Of a DNA stretch of 13,499 bases, positions 1 through 6,411 are shown piece by piece. The DNA comes from Oscillospiraceae bacterium. Its GTDB lineage: Bacteria; Bacillota; Clostridia; Oscillospirales; Oscillospiraceae. The DNA lies in the NCBI GenBank assembly GCA_029009035.1, contig JAQXJQ010000202.1:1-13499 (forward strand), read 5' to 3'. A program made the translations under genes and the position numbers. How positions within the stretch are numbered: position 1 is the stretch's first letter; each line of letters starts with the position of its first letter. The notes under the pieces were generated by a model. The model was not told the origin of the DNA. It saw only the letters and a list, made by a program, of their open reading frames with translations, and ran no database searches.

Positions 1-22
1 TGCAACAGTCCCATTTCCTGAT

Positions 23-1969
23 TTAATGCCGGCGCTTTTTGTACTTGCGGTAGCTGCTGCTCCTCCTGCGGCGGACGCGGCGGACGATGAGGAAGACCAC
101 CAGGGCCACGATGAGGATGAGCACCAGAATGACCGCCAGCACAATGAAGGTGAACTTGTTGGCCGCCCGGAGCAGCTTGACGGGGTTCAGGCTGGAGTAG
201 ACCACCTTGCGCCCGTCGGGAGCGCTGTATTTCGCGTCAAGCTCCCCGCCCATGGACTGAAGATAGGTGGCCACGGCGTGCCATTCCTTGACCTCGTTGC
301 CGTCGGCGTCGTGAATGATGTAGTCCTCGATGCGCTCCATGTCGATGGGGTTGCCCTGGGCGTCACGGGCGGTAACGGTGAGCAGGCCGAAGGATTTGCT
401 CTCCACCGCGCCCAGCATCTGCCCGCAGTAAAGGCCGGTGACCACGCGGTAGAGCTGGTCGTCCACGATGGCCTCGGTGGTGCCGTCATCCCGGCGGAGC
501 ACGGCGTGATCCACCTTGTTGAAGATCATCCGGTTGGTGTTGAAGGAATACTCCACACCGGAGCAGAACAGCTGGGCTGCGTGCATCAGGGGATAGACGG
601 AGGCGTCCACCTCCATGGCGTTTTTCAGGTCCCTGCCGTTGAGGTAGATGGCGATGAGGGGGTAGCCGGGAACGCCGTCGGCGCCGATGCCCAGAGAGGC
701 GGCGTTGAACACATCGGACACGGTGAGATCGCCCACGGCGAAGGACTCGCGGATGACGCCGGAGGCGGTGAGGGCCATGTCCACGCGCAGGCCGTCGGCC
801 TGCTCCGCGGCCCACTTGTAGGAGTCGGAGAGCAGGTTGCCCAGAGTGGACTCGTGGGCGGTGGCATAGACCGCGTCCACGCTGTCAAAGGTGTAGGGGT
901 TGTGGGAGATGACCTGGTCGAAGGTCATGCCGAAGCGGGAGAGGTAGTCCCGGTCGATCTCCAGCTTGTAGGACTCCACCAGCGCGCTGATGTCGGGGTC
1001 CTCGGCCAGGGTGCCGTCAATGGGGATCAGCTGATAGTCGGTGAGGTTCACCTCGCCGTTGGGCTTGTAGTCCAGGGTGACCACGCCCAGGTTCTTGGAA
1101 TACTCGCCGCAGGAGACGATCCAGGTGTCCTTCACATGGATGGGCTGGGAGATCACTGAGTGGGAGTGACCGGAGACGATGAGGTCGATGCCGGTCACCT
1201 TTTCAGCCAGCTCATAGTCCTCGCCCTTGCCGTTGTCGGTGCCGGAGTGGGACAGGGCGATGACCAGGGGCTGCTTGCCGTACTGCTCATAGCAGGCGTT
1301 TCTCGCCTTGTCCACCGCCTGCTGGGCCATGGTGAAGCGGTCATGGAGGATCATGCCGGACATGGGAGCGCACTCATCGGAGTCCACGCCCACAAGGCCA
1401 ATGAGGGCGTAGACCACATCGCCCTTCTCGATGAGGGTGTACTCCGTGACGCCGTAGCGCGCAAAGGCGTCCCAGACGGCCTGGGCGTCGGGACCGTAGT
1501 CCGCGTCGCCCTCCACGGGGGGAAGATAGTTGGTATCCACGATGGCGGGGAGGGGGTCTCCGCTGTCCAGCGCGGCATGGAGCATGGAGGCGAGACCGGC
1601 GGCACGGTAGTCGAACTCATGGTTGCCGAAGGTGGTGGCCTCGTAGCCCAGCATACCCATGATCCGCAGCTCGGCGGCGGTGGTGGCGTAGGAGGTCTGG
1701 AACAGGGAGCCCATGGAGAAGTCGCCGCCGTCCACCAGCAGAGCGTTGGGGTCCAGGGCCTTCTGGGCGTCAATGGCGGTTTTGAGGCGGGCGTATCCGC
1801 CGTAGGACCTGCCGCTCTCATCATTGGCGGGGAGGAGATGGGAGTGCATATCGTGGGTGAACAGCACCGTAGCCTTGGAAACGGGCGCGTCGGCAAAGGC
1901 GCACAGCGTGACGGCTGCCGCCATGACAAAGGCCAGCAGCAGCGCGGAACAGCGGCGGAACAGTTTCAT
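23..1969 (-). CDS. Secreted, membrane-anchored 5'-nucleotidase / cyclic-nucleotide metallophosphatase
   Basis: This 648-residue protein belongs to the bifunctional UDP-sugar hydrolase/5'-nucleotidase family (UshA/YfkN type), which removes phosphate from extracellular nucleotides so nucleosides can be salvaged. Residues 1-26 form a signal peptide (MKLFRRC, a hydrophobic stretch, then AFA). The metallophosphoesterase core shows the metal ligands in order: D40-x-H42, GGD at 81-83, GNHEFD at 115-120, SHSG at 240-243 and GHSHS at 267-271. The C-terminal half matches the 5'-nucleotidase substrate-binding domain. The end is unusual for a Gram-positive member: instead of LPxTG it has a transmembrane helix at about 606-629 and a very basic cytoplasmic tail (RRVRRRR...KKRRH). 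The start is the ATG at 1969, with a GAAGGGG-like ribosome site about 8 bases upstream. A weak TATGAT sits ahead of it without a clear -35 box. The substrate (nucleotide, cyclic nucleotide or UDP-sugar) cannot be told from sequence. The family call is firm. Confidence 0.93.
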   Translation of the reverse strand: MKLFRRCSALLLAFVMAAAVTLCAFADAPVSKATVLFTHDMHSHLLPANDESGRSYGGYARLKTAIDAQKALDPNALLVDGGDFSMGSLFQTSYATTAAELRIMGMLGYEATTFGNHEFDYRAAGLASMLHAALDSGDPLPAIVDTNYLPPVEGDADYGPDAQAVWDAFARYGVTEYTLIEKGDVVYALIGLVGVDSDECAPMSGMILHDRFTMAQQAVDKARNACYEQYGKQPLVIALSHSGTDNGKGEDYELAEKVTGIDLIVSGHSHSVISQPIHVKDTWIVSCGEYSKNLGVVTLDYKPNGEVNLTDYQLIPIDGTLAEDPDISALVESYKLEIDRDYLSRFGMTFDQVISHNPYTFDSVDAVYATAHESTLGNLLSDSYKWAAEQADGLRVDMALTASGVIRESFAVGDLTVSDVFNAASLGIGADGVPGYPLIAIYLNGRDLKNAMEVDASVYPLMHAAQLFCSGVEYSFNTNRMIFNKVDHAVLRRDDGTTEAIVDDQLYRVVTGLYCGQMLGAVESKSFGLLTVTARDAQGNPIDMERIEDYIIHDADGNEVKEWHAVATYLQSMGGELDAKYSAPDGRKVVYSSLNPVKLLRAANKFTFIVLAVILVLILIVALVVFLIVRRVRRRRSSSYRKYKKRRH

Positions 1970-2030
1970 ACATCCAACCCCTTCATGTGTTTGAAATCAC
2001 CCATAAGGTATCATAAAAGCGGGAAAATAG

Positions 2031-2072
2031 CAAGGGTCCGTTGCAGAACGAAAGTTTTGCAACGGACCCTTG
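2031..2072 (-). terminator. Rho-independent terminator of metK
   Basis: There is a perfect 15-bp inverted repeat (2031-2045 with 2058-2072) with a 12-base loop, starting 7 bases beyond the metK stop codon. On the minus strand it is followed by a short T-containing run (CTATTTTCCC). It separates metK from the downstream nucleotidase gene. The perfect stem could also act on plus-strand transcripts. Confidence 0.85.
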
Positions 2073-2079
2073 AACAGTT

Positions 2080-3261
2080 TCAGTTGACGGCGGCGAGGAG
2101 GGCGTCCGCCATGTCGGTGCGCTCCCAGGGCAGGTCCAGCTCGGGGCGGCCGAAGTGGCCGTAAGCGGCGGTCTGGCGGTAGATGGGGCGGCGGAGATCC
2201 AGCCGGTTGATGATGGCGGTGGGGCGCAGGTCAAAGACCTTGGCCACCGCGTCCTCCAGAGCGGCATCGGACAGCTTGCCGGTGCCGAAGGTGTCCACCC
2301 GGACGGACACGGGATGGGCCACGCCGATGGCGTAGGCCAGCTGGATCTGGCAGCGGTCGGCCAGGCCGGCGTGAACGATGTTCTTGGCCACCCAGCGGGC
2401 GGCGTAGGCGGCAGAGCGGTCCACCTTGGTGGGGTCCTTGCCGGAGAAGGCGCCGCCGCCGTGGGGGGCGGAGCCGCCGTAGGTGTCCACGATGATCTTG
2501 CGCCCGGTGAGGCCGGAGTCGCCCTGAGGACCGCCCACCACAAAGCGGCCGGTGGGGTTGACATAGATCCTGGTGTTCCCGTCCATCAGCTCGGCGGGCA
2601 GGGTGGGGACGATGACCAGGTCGATCATGTCACGGCGGATCTGCTCCAGAGCCACCTCGGGACTGTGCTGGGTGGAGAGCACCACGGTGTCCACACGCAG
2701 GGGGCGGTTGTCCTCGTCATACTCAACGGTGACCTGGGTCTTGCCGTCGGGACGGAGGTAGTCCACCAGACCCTCCTTGCGCACTGCGGTGAGGCGCTGG
2801 GCCATCTTGTGGGCCAGAGAGATGGGCAGGGGCATTAGCTCCTCGGTCTCCCGGCAGGCATAGCCGAACATCATGCCCTGGTCGCCGGCTCCGTTGTCCA
2901 GCTCGTCGGAGCCGTCGGCCTTGGCCTCAAAGGAGTGGTCCACGCCCATGGCGATGTCGGGGGACTGCTCGTCGATGGAGGTGAGCACGGCGCAGGTGTC
3001 GCAGTCAAAGCCGAACTTGGCGCGGTCATAGCCGATGTCGCGCACCACATCCCGGGCAATTTTGGGGATGTCCACATAGCAGGAGGTGGTGATCTCGCCC
3101 ATCACATGGACAAGGCCGGTGGTGACGGTGGTCTCACAGGCCACGCGGGCGGCGGGGTCCTCGGCCAGAATGGCGTCCAGAACGGCGTCGGAGATCTGGT
3201 CGCAGATCTTATCGGGGTGACCTTCGGTCACGGATTCGGAGGTAAACAGTCTTTTAGCCAT
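2080..3261 (-). CDS. metK: S-adenosylmethionine synthetase
   Basis: Methionine adenosyltransferase makes S-adenosylmethionine from methionine and ATP in the cytoplasm, releasing phosphate and pyrophosphate. At 393 residues it has the usual family length. The hallmark motifs are intact: GHPDK at 14-18 with the catalytic His15, the GAGDQGMMFGYA signature at 124-135, and the phosphate-binding GGGAFSGKD loop at 268-276 followed by DRSAAYAAR. The start ATG at 3261 has an AAAGGA ribosome site about 9 bases upstream. It is a single-gene transcript: a consensus promoter at 3446-3474, a SAM-I riboswitch with terminator in the leader, and a strong terminator 7 bases after the stop. This is classic feedback, with the product SAM shutting off synthesis of its own enzyme. 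There are no anomalies in the reading frame. Confidence 0.98.
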   Translation of the reverse strand: MAKRLFTSESVTEGHPDKICDQISDAVLDAILAEDPAARVACETTVTTGLVHVMGEITTSCYVDIPKIARDVVRDIGYDRAKFGFDCDTCAVLTSIDEQSPDIAMGVDHSFEAKADGSDELDNGAGDQGMMFGYACRETEELMPLPISLAHKMAQRLTAVRKEGLVDYLRPDGKTQVTVEYDEDNRPLRVDTVVLSTQHSPEVALEQIRRDMIDLVIVPTLPAELMDGNTRIYVNPTGRFVVGGPQGDSGLTGRKIIVDTYGGSAPHGGGAFSGKDPTKVDRSAAYAARWVAKNIVHAGLADRCQIQLAYAIGVAHPVSVRVDTFGTGKLSDAALEDAVAKVFDLRPTAIINRLDLRRPIYRQTAAYGHFGRPELDLPWERTDMADALLAAVN

Positions 3262-3290
3262 AATTCTCGTTCCTTTCTTTTTGAGGAATG

Positions 3291-3316
3291 AAAAAACTGC
3301 GCCGGAAGGCGCAGTT
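3291..3316 (-). terminator. Riboswitch-controlled terminator upstream of metK
   Basis: On the minus strand a 9-bp GC-rich stem (3308-3316 with 3295-3303, loop TTCC) is followed by a run of six T (3291-3296), 30 bases before the metK ATG. It lies directly downstream of the S-box aptamer and is therefore its expression platform. SAM binding should favour this terminator. I did not resolve the competing antiterminator pairing by eye. Confidence 0.9.
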
Positions 3317-3331
3317 CAGATGTATCTCCAT

Positions 3332-3424
3332 CCTCATCTTGCGTTTCCGCCGGACTTGGCACCTTGCCCGAAAGCAGGTTGCCGTGGTGTCATCGGGCCG
3401 GTCCCTCAACCACTCTTGATAAGG
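3332..3424 (-). promoter_or_regulatory. SAM-I (S-box) riboswitch aptamer
   Basis: The minus strand carries the conserved S-box sequence. It opens with CTTATCAAGAG, then GGTTGAGGGA, CGGCCCGATGA, GGCAACC and AAGGTGCCAA, and closes with GATGAGG. Helix P1 forms between 3418-3424 (CCTTATC) and 3332-3338 (GATGAGG). The aptamer lies between a consensus promoter and a terminator hairpin ahead of metK, so it should act by premature termination when SAM is abundant. S-box control of metK is well established in Firmicutes. The match here is close enough to call by eye. Confidence 0.96.
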
Positions 3425-3445
3425 CAATATTTGATTGCAGGAGAT

Positions 3446-3474
3446 ATTATATGGGATGAAGCCGGGTATGTCAA
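3446..3474 (-). promoter_or_regulatory. Consensus sigma-A promoter for metK
   Basis: A perfect TTGACA (-35, at 3469-3474) and a perfect TATAAT (-10, at 3446-3451) are separated by exactly 17 bases on the minus strand. Transcription would begin near 3439, about 15 bases before the aptamer. That gives a ~178-base leader holding the riboswitch and its terminator. Confidence 0.93.
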
Positions 3475-3487
3475 GCACAATATTCGA

Positions 3488-3796
3488 CCCGAACCGGGAT
3501 TTTCCGCAAAAGGAGATGGCTGCTTGTTGCAGCCCATCTCAGACGATCGGAATAGTCGGATCTACCTGCACGAAGTGCAAGAGCCTCGCAGAGTTCGCGT
3601 CCGCAGACGCGAAAAGGATCAAATTCGTTTTCTCCGGCGACATGTGCGTCGGAGAAAACACTCCTCAGTTCGCAAGCGTGCGAGCATAGCGAGTGCGCAG
3701 AAGCGAACTGCATCCCCTCGAAGAAATGCTTGCATTTCTGAGAAGCGTGTCGAAGTTCTTCGACACGCTGAGAGGGGCTGCGGCAAGCAGCCCCTC
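3488..3796. repeat. Hairpin-mosaic intergenic element
   Basis: This non-coding stretch between spoVAE and the metK promoter is almost wholly made of short inverted repeats. The stems are 3488-3491/3495-3498 (4 bp), 3513-3523/3529-3540 (11 bp, one bulge), 3567-3571/3575-3579 (5 bp), 3594-3601/3606-3613 (8 bp), 3627-3635/3651-3659 (9 bp), 3666-3673/3703-3710 (8 bp), 3722-3729/3732-3739 (8 bp), 3744-3754/3759-3769 (11 bp) and 3772-3781/3787-3796 (10 bp). The two outer long hairpins resemble each other, both having a GGCTGC/GCAGCC core inside GAG...CTC ends, so they may mark the element's boundaries. The last one begins 4 bases after the spoVAE stop and may end that transcript, though it has no T run. 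The 3513-3540 hairpin is followed on the minus strand by TTTT. Short open frames on both strands here are by-products of the repeats. It could be a dispersed extragenic repeat or a structured RNA. Confidence 0.7.
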
Positions 3797-3800
3797 AAGG

Positions 3801-4157
3801 TCACTTTTTCGGCTTCGCTTTGAAGAGAAACGCCACCAGTACGCCGAAGAAGATGGCGGCGGCGATGCCTCCCGCGGCGGCGGTGTTTCCGCCGGTGAAG
3901 GCGCCCAGAAGCCCCTTCTCCTCCACCGCCTGCTTCACGCCCTTGGACAGCAGATAGCCAAAGCCCGTGAGGGGGACGGTGGCGCCGGCGCCGGCCCATT
4001 CCGCCAGAGGCTTGTATACCCCCACGGCCCCCAAAATCACACCGGAGACCACATAGCCGGTGAGGATACGGGCGGGGGTGAGCTTGGTTCTGTCAATGAG
4101 AATCTGGCCGATGACGCAGAAGAGGCCGCCCACCAGAAATGCCTTCAGATAGTCCAT
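3801..4157 (-). CDS. spoVAE: Stage V sporulation protein AE
   Basis: This 118-residue membrane protein is part of the SpoVA channel, which moves dipicolinic acid-Ca2+ into the forespore and releases it at germination. It starts MDYLKAFLVGG and has hydrophobic segments at about 5-22, 31-50, around 60-70 and 82-112, ending in a short basic KAKPKK tail. Length and the conserved IDRTKLTPARILTGYVVSGV-type region fit SpoVAE (the SpoVAEb form). The ATG at 4157 is chosen because it overlaps the spoVAD stop by one base (TGATG), showing translational coupling. The same frame stays open further upstream, but only antisense-like residues overlapping spoVAD are found there. A hairpin begins 4 bases after its stop codon. 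Confidence 0.95.
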   Translation of the reverse strand: MDYLKAFLVGGLFCVIGQILIDRTKLTPARILTGYVVSGVILGAVGVYKPLAEWAGAGATVPLTGFGYLLSKGVKQAVEEKGLLGAFTGGNTAAAGGIAAAIFFGVLVAFLFKAKPKK

Positions 4158-5176
4158 CAGGAACACGCTCCTTCCAATGCCACGGCGTGGCAGATACCGG
4201 GAATGGACTGCCCCTGCATACTGGATGTGGGGGAGAGGAGGGCTCCCGTGGGGCAGAAGAGGATGCGCCGCCATTGTCCCGAGATCAGCCCCGGGATGAG
4301 CAGGCTGTTGAGCACGGAGGCGGAGCATCCGCACCCGGAGCCGCCGCAGTGGACATCCTGCCTGGCAAGATCGTAGAGCATCAGCCCGCAGTCATTGTAG
4401 TTTTCCAGCGTGACCCCGTCTGCAGCGAACAGGTCGGTGACGATCCGGTGGCCCAGCCTGCCCAGATCGCCGGTGACGATGAGATCGTAGTAGTCGGGGG
4501 AGCGGCCGGTGTCCTGAAAATGGGCGCTCAGGGTGTCATAGGCCGCGGCCGCCATGGCGGATCCCATGTTGTTGGCGTCCTTGATGCCCTTGTCCCGCAC
4601 CTTCCCCACGGTGACGGCGGTCACGCAGGGGCCTTTTCGCCCCCGGGCGGCCAGAACGGTGGCTCCCGCTGCGGTAGCGGTCCATTGGGCGGTGGGGGTG
4701 CGCTGGGCGCCGTACTCCAGAGGAGTGCGGTACTGCCGCTCGGCGGAGCAGAAGTGGGAGGAGGTGACGGCGGCGGCGTAGCTGCCGTATCCACCGGACA
4801 GGAGCAGCGCCGCCAGCGCCAGACTCTCCCCCATGGTGGAGCAGGCGCCGTACAGCCCGAAGAAGGGAACGCCGTCCTCCAGCGCGGCGAAGGAGGAGCC
4901 GATACACTGGTTGAGCAGGTCTCCTGCCAGAAGGTAGTCCAGATCCACCGTGTGAAGCTCCGCCCGCTTCAGCGCCGCGTCCAGGGCGAGCTGCTGCATG
5001 GCGCTTTCCGCCTGCTCCCAGCTCTTCTCGCCGAAGCGGTCATCGGCGCAGGTGTGGTCAAAACGCTTTCCCAGCGGCCCTTCACACTCCTTCCTGCCTG
5101 CGGACGAGCCGTAACCGATGATCACAGGGGGTACGGCGGGCAGGTAGGTCTGTTTGCCCAGTTTTTGATTGTCCAT
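4157..5176 (-). CDS. spoVAD: Stage V sporulation protein AD
   Basis: SpoVAD is a thiolase-fold protein that binds dipicolinic acid and works with the SpoVA membrane subunits during spore core loading and germination. The 339-residue length is normal. Visible family features are the N-terminal PPVIIGYGSSAGRKE region with GPLGKRFD (about 16-40), a LLAGDLLNQC segment (82-91), the thiolase-like loop GLYGACSTMGES (107-118) with Cys112, and HFCSAERQYRTP (141-152). The start ATG at 5176 has a GGAGG ribosome site five bases away. It is the first gene of a spoVAD-spoVAE pair. The usual upstream partner spoVAC is not adjacent: the next bases carry a forespore-type promoter and then a divergent gene. 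Function is confident, and regulation by sigma-G or sigma-F is inferred from the promoter match. Confidence 0.96.
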   Translation of the reverse strand: MDNQKLGKQTYLPAVPPVIIGYGSSAGRKECEGPLGKRFDHTCADDRFGEKSWEQAESAMQQLALDAALKRAELHTVDLDYLLAGDLLNQCIGSSFAALEDGVPFFGLYGACSTMGESLALAALLLSGGYGSYAAAVTSSHFCSAERQYRTPLEYGAQRTPTAQWTATAAGATVLAARGRKGPCVTAVTVGKVRDKGIKDANNMGSAMAAAAYDTLSAHFQDTGRSPDYYDLIVTGDLGRLGHRIVTDLFAADGVTLENYNDCGLMLYDLARQDVHCGGSGCGCSASVLNSLLIPGLISGQWRRILFCPTGALLSPTSSMQGQSIPGICHAVALEGACS

Positions 5177-5200
5177 AAACGCCTCCGGATGGTTTTTGCT

Positions 5201-5229
5201 TAGTTTGCGCCGATCACGGAATTCTATTC
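5201..5229 (-). promoter_or_regulatory. Candidate forespore (sigma-G/sigma-F) promoter for spoVAD
   Basis: On the minus strand GAATA (5225-5229) and CAAACTA (5201-5207) are spaced by 17 bases. The known sigma-G consensus is GMATA, 17-18 bases, then CATHMTA, so only one position differs. It sits 25 bases upstream of the spoVAD start. A sigma-G promoter is what SpoVA genes normally use. No sigma-A promoter is visible here on this strand. Confidence 0.65.
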
Positions 5230-5254
5230 TTTCGGACGAACTGCGAAATTTTCG

Positions 5255-5283
5255 TTGAAAAACCGCCTGCTTTCAGGTATACT
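5255..5283 (+). promoter_or_regulatory. Sigma-A promoter for the DUF1292-to-thioesterase run
   Basis: TTGAAA (5255-5260) and TATACT (5278-5283) each match consensus at five of six positions, with a 17-base spacer. The predicted start is near 5290, giving a short leader before the ATG at 5314. It lies divergently, about 25 bases from the spoVAD -35 element. Confidence 0.8.
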
Positions 5284-5313
5284 CATAAGACAATACGGTA
5301 AGGAGGAGAAACC

Positions 5314-5577
5314 ATGGAAGAACTGGAGAAGATCACCCTGGAGCTGGAAGAAGGCGGCAGCATCGAGTGCCTCATTGAGGGCGTGTTCGACTATAAGGGT
5401 GAGGAATACATCGTCCTGCTGCCCCAGGACGGTACCGAGGACGTCTACCTCTACGGCTACAAGGAGCTGGAGAACGATGAGTTCGAGCTGGTGGATATCG
5501 AGGACGACGACCTGTTCGGTGAGCTGGCTGCCTATTATGAGCAGGTCCTCTCTGTGCCCGACGGGGCGACAGAATAA
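5314..5577 (+). CDS. DUF1292 family small acidic protein
   Basis: This 87-residue protein is rich in Glu and Asp and matches the DUF1292 (YrzB-like) family. It has a two-part beta-rich pattern of 'I.LE.EDG..IECLIEGVFDYKGEEYIVLLPQD' followed by a VYLYGYKE and 'FELVDIEDDDLF' segment. The family is widespread in Firmicutes, often beside yrrK/Holliday-resolvase-type genes, and has no known biochemical role. That neighbourhood is not seen here. The start ATG has a strong AAGGAGG site, and a sigma-A promoter lies just upstream. It is cytoplasmic, with no signal or membrane segment. It is the first gene of the plus-strand run, followed by a hairpin that may reduce read-through into the acetyltransferase. 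Confidence 0.9.
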   Translation: MEELEKITLELEEGGSIECLIEGVFDYKGEEYIVLLPQDGTEDVYLYGYKELENDEFELVDIEDDDLFGELAAYYEQVLSVPDGATE

Positions 5578-5585
5578 CACCGGAG

Positions 5586-5611
5586 GGGCACTTCCCTGGC
5601 GGGGAGTGCCC
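5586..5611 (+). terminator. Hairpin between DUF1292 gene and acetyltransferase gene
   Basis: Arms 5586-5596 and 5601-5611 form an 11-bp stem (one T-G pair) with a TGGC loop, followed by TTTCCCC. The T run is weak, so it may be a partial terminator or attenuator rather than a full stop. No separate promoter for the next gene is visible. Confidence 0.6.
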
Positions 5612-5620
5612 TTTCCCCGT

Positions 5621-5626
5621 GGAGGG
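5621..5626 (+). promoter_or_regulatory. Ribosome binding site that fixes the acetyltransferase start
   Basis: GGAGGG lies 7 bases before the GTG at 5634. The alternative in-frame GTG at 5619 has no such site in front of it and would overlap this one, so 5634 is preferred. Confidence 0.75.
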
Positions 5627-5633
5627 TGAGGCT

Positions 5634-6389
5634 GTGGAAGAGATCAATAGGCACTATTTGGCTCTTTTGGAGCGATTTGGTATTCCCGCCAGGATCGAGG
5701 AGGCGCCGAAACGGGCACGAAGGATGAATGTGGTAAAAGACGGAGATATTTTTGTGATCCGCCTGCGGCCCATGGAGAAGGAGTACCACCTCGAATTCCT
5801 TGCCTATGCCGTGCGGGAGATCCTGCTGCCCCGGCTGGTGCTGGAGACGCCCCGGCTCAGGCTGAGAAGGGTGGAGGCGAAGGACGCGGAGCCGCTGTTC
5901 GAGGGTTGTTCCGACCGCAATACCGCTTATCTGGACTGGGGCGACCAGCCCTTTGAGGAGATGGACGGGGAATACGGCAGGCTCATGGAGAAATACCGGT
6001 CGGACAAGACCCGCTACGCGATCTGCCTGAAGGAGGAGGACCGGGCCATCGGCGTGGTCAACCTCACCGTCAACGACGACTACGCGGTGGAGGTCATGGA
6101 GCTGGGCTACAATATCGTCCCCTCCCGGCAGCGGAAGGGCTATGCCCGGGAGGCCCTTTCGGCTCTGCTGGAGCTGCTGCTGGAGGAGCTGCGGCTGGAT
6201 ATGGTGCTGGCGGGGATCGTGGAGAAAAACGAGGCGTCCCTGCATCTGATCCGTGAGCTGGGCTTCGTCTTTGAGGGACGGCGGCACAAGGCCTTCTGGG
6301 ACTGCGAGGGGGAAGAGCCTGTGGACCTGCTCTATTTTTACCGTGAACGGGCGCAGGAGCCGGAGCCCTGCGCGGAGAATACTGTTTAA
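5634..6389 (+). CDS. GNAT acetyltransferase (RimJ/RimL-like) with extra N-terminal domain
   Basis: This 251-residue protein has a GNAT N-acetyltransferase domain covering about residues 68-215. That domain opens with LVLETPRLRLRRV, typical of the RimJ/RimL branch that acetylates alpha-amino groups of proteins or small amines. It contains the acetyl-CoA-binding loop RQRKGYA (165-171) and the later NEASLHLIRELGF segment. The first ~66 residues (MEEINRHYLALLERFG... to the LLPR junction) are not part of a standard GNAT fold and I do not recognise them. The protein is longer than the usual ~180 residues for this branch. Translation starts at GTG 5634, dictated by the GGAGGG site. It lies 56 bases after the DUF1292 gene and 22 bases before the zinc-ribbon gene, so co-transcription is likely. 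The acceptor substrate is unknown. Confidence 0.88.
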   Translation: MEEINRHYLALLERFGIPARIEEAPKRARRMNVVKDGDIFVIRLRPMEKEYHLEFLAYAVREILLPRLVLETPRLRLRRVEAKDAEPLFEGCSDRNTAYLDWGDQPFEEMDGEYGRLMEKYRSDKTRYAICLKEEDRAIGVVNLTVNDDYAVEVMELGYNIVPSRQRKGYAREALSALLELLLEELRLDMVLAGIVEKNEASLHLIRELGFVFEGRRHKAFWDCEGEEPVDLLYFYRERAQEPEPCAENTV

Positions 6390-6411
6390 CGCGAATTCGG
6401 AGGCGAACACA

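Noticed and set aside
26..2164. Two long plus-strand frames (26-1159 and 1160-2164)
   Set aside because: They are antisense to the nucleotidase and the metK end. Translation is Gly/Val/His-rich with no family signal, and the second runs through the metK terminator.
3435..3713. Short open frames on both strands within the hairpin block
   Set aside because: The inverted repeats create matching frames on both strands. There are no ribosome sites, and Cys/Arg/Ser-rich translation is without a family.
3488..3796. CRISPR array
   Set aside because: The repeats are inverted and differ from one another. There are no direct repeats of constant length with spacers.
5224..5580. spoVAC on the minus strand upstream of spoVAD
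   Set aside because: The only minus frame here is antisense to the DUF1292 gene, lacks SpoVAC membrane segments and does not sit in operon spacing.
5619..5633. Earlier GTG start for the acetyltransferase
   Set aside because: It has no ribosome site. The GGAGGG at 5621-5626 fits the GTG at 5634.
6253..6411. Upstream extension of the zinc-ribbon protein
   Set aside because: It overlaps the end of the acetyltransferase gene in another frame with Arg/Ser-rich residues. The ribosome site at about 6398 fits the ATG at 6412.
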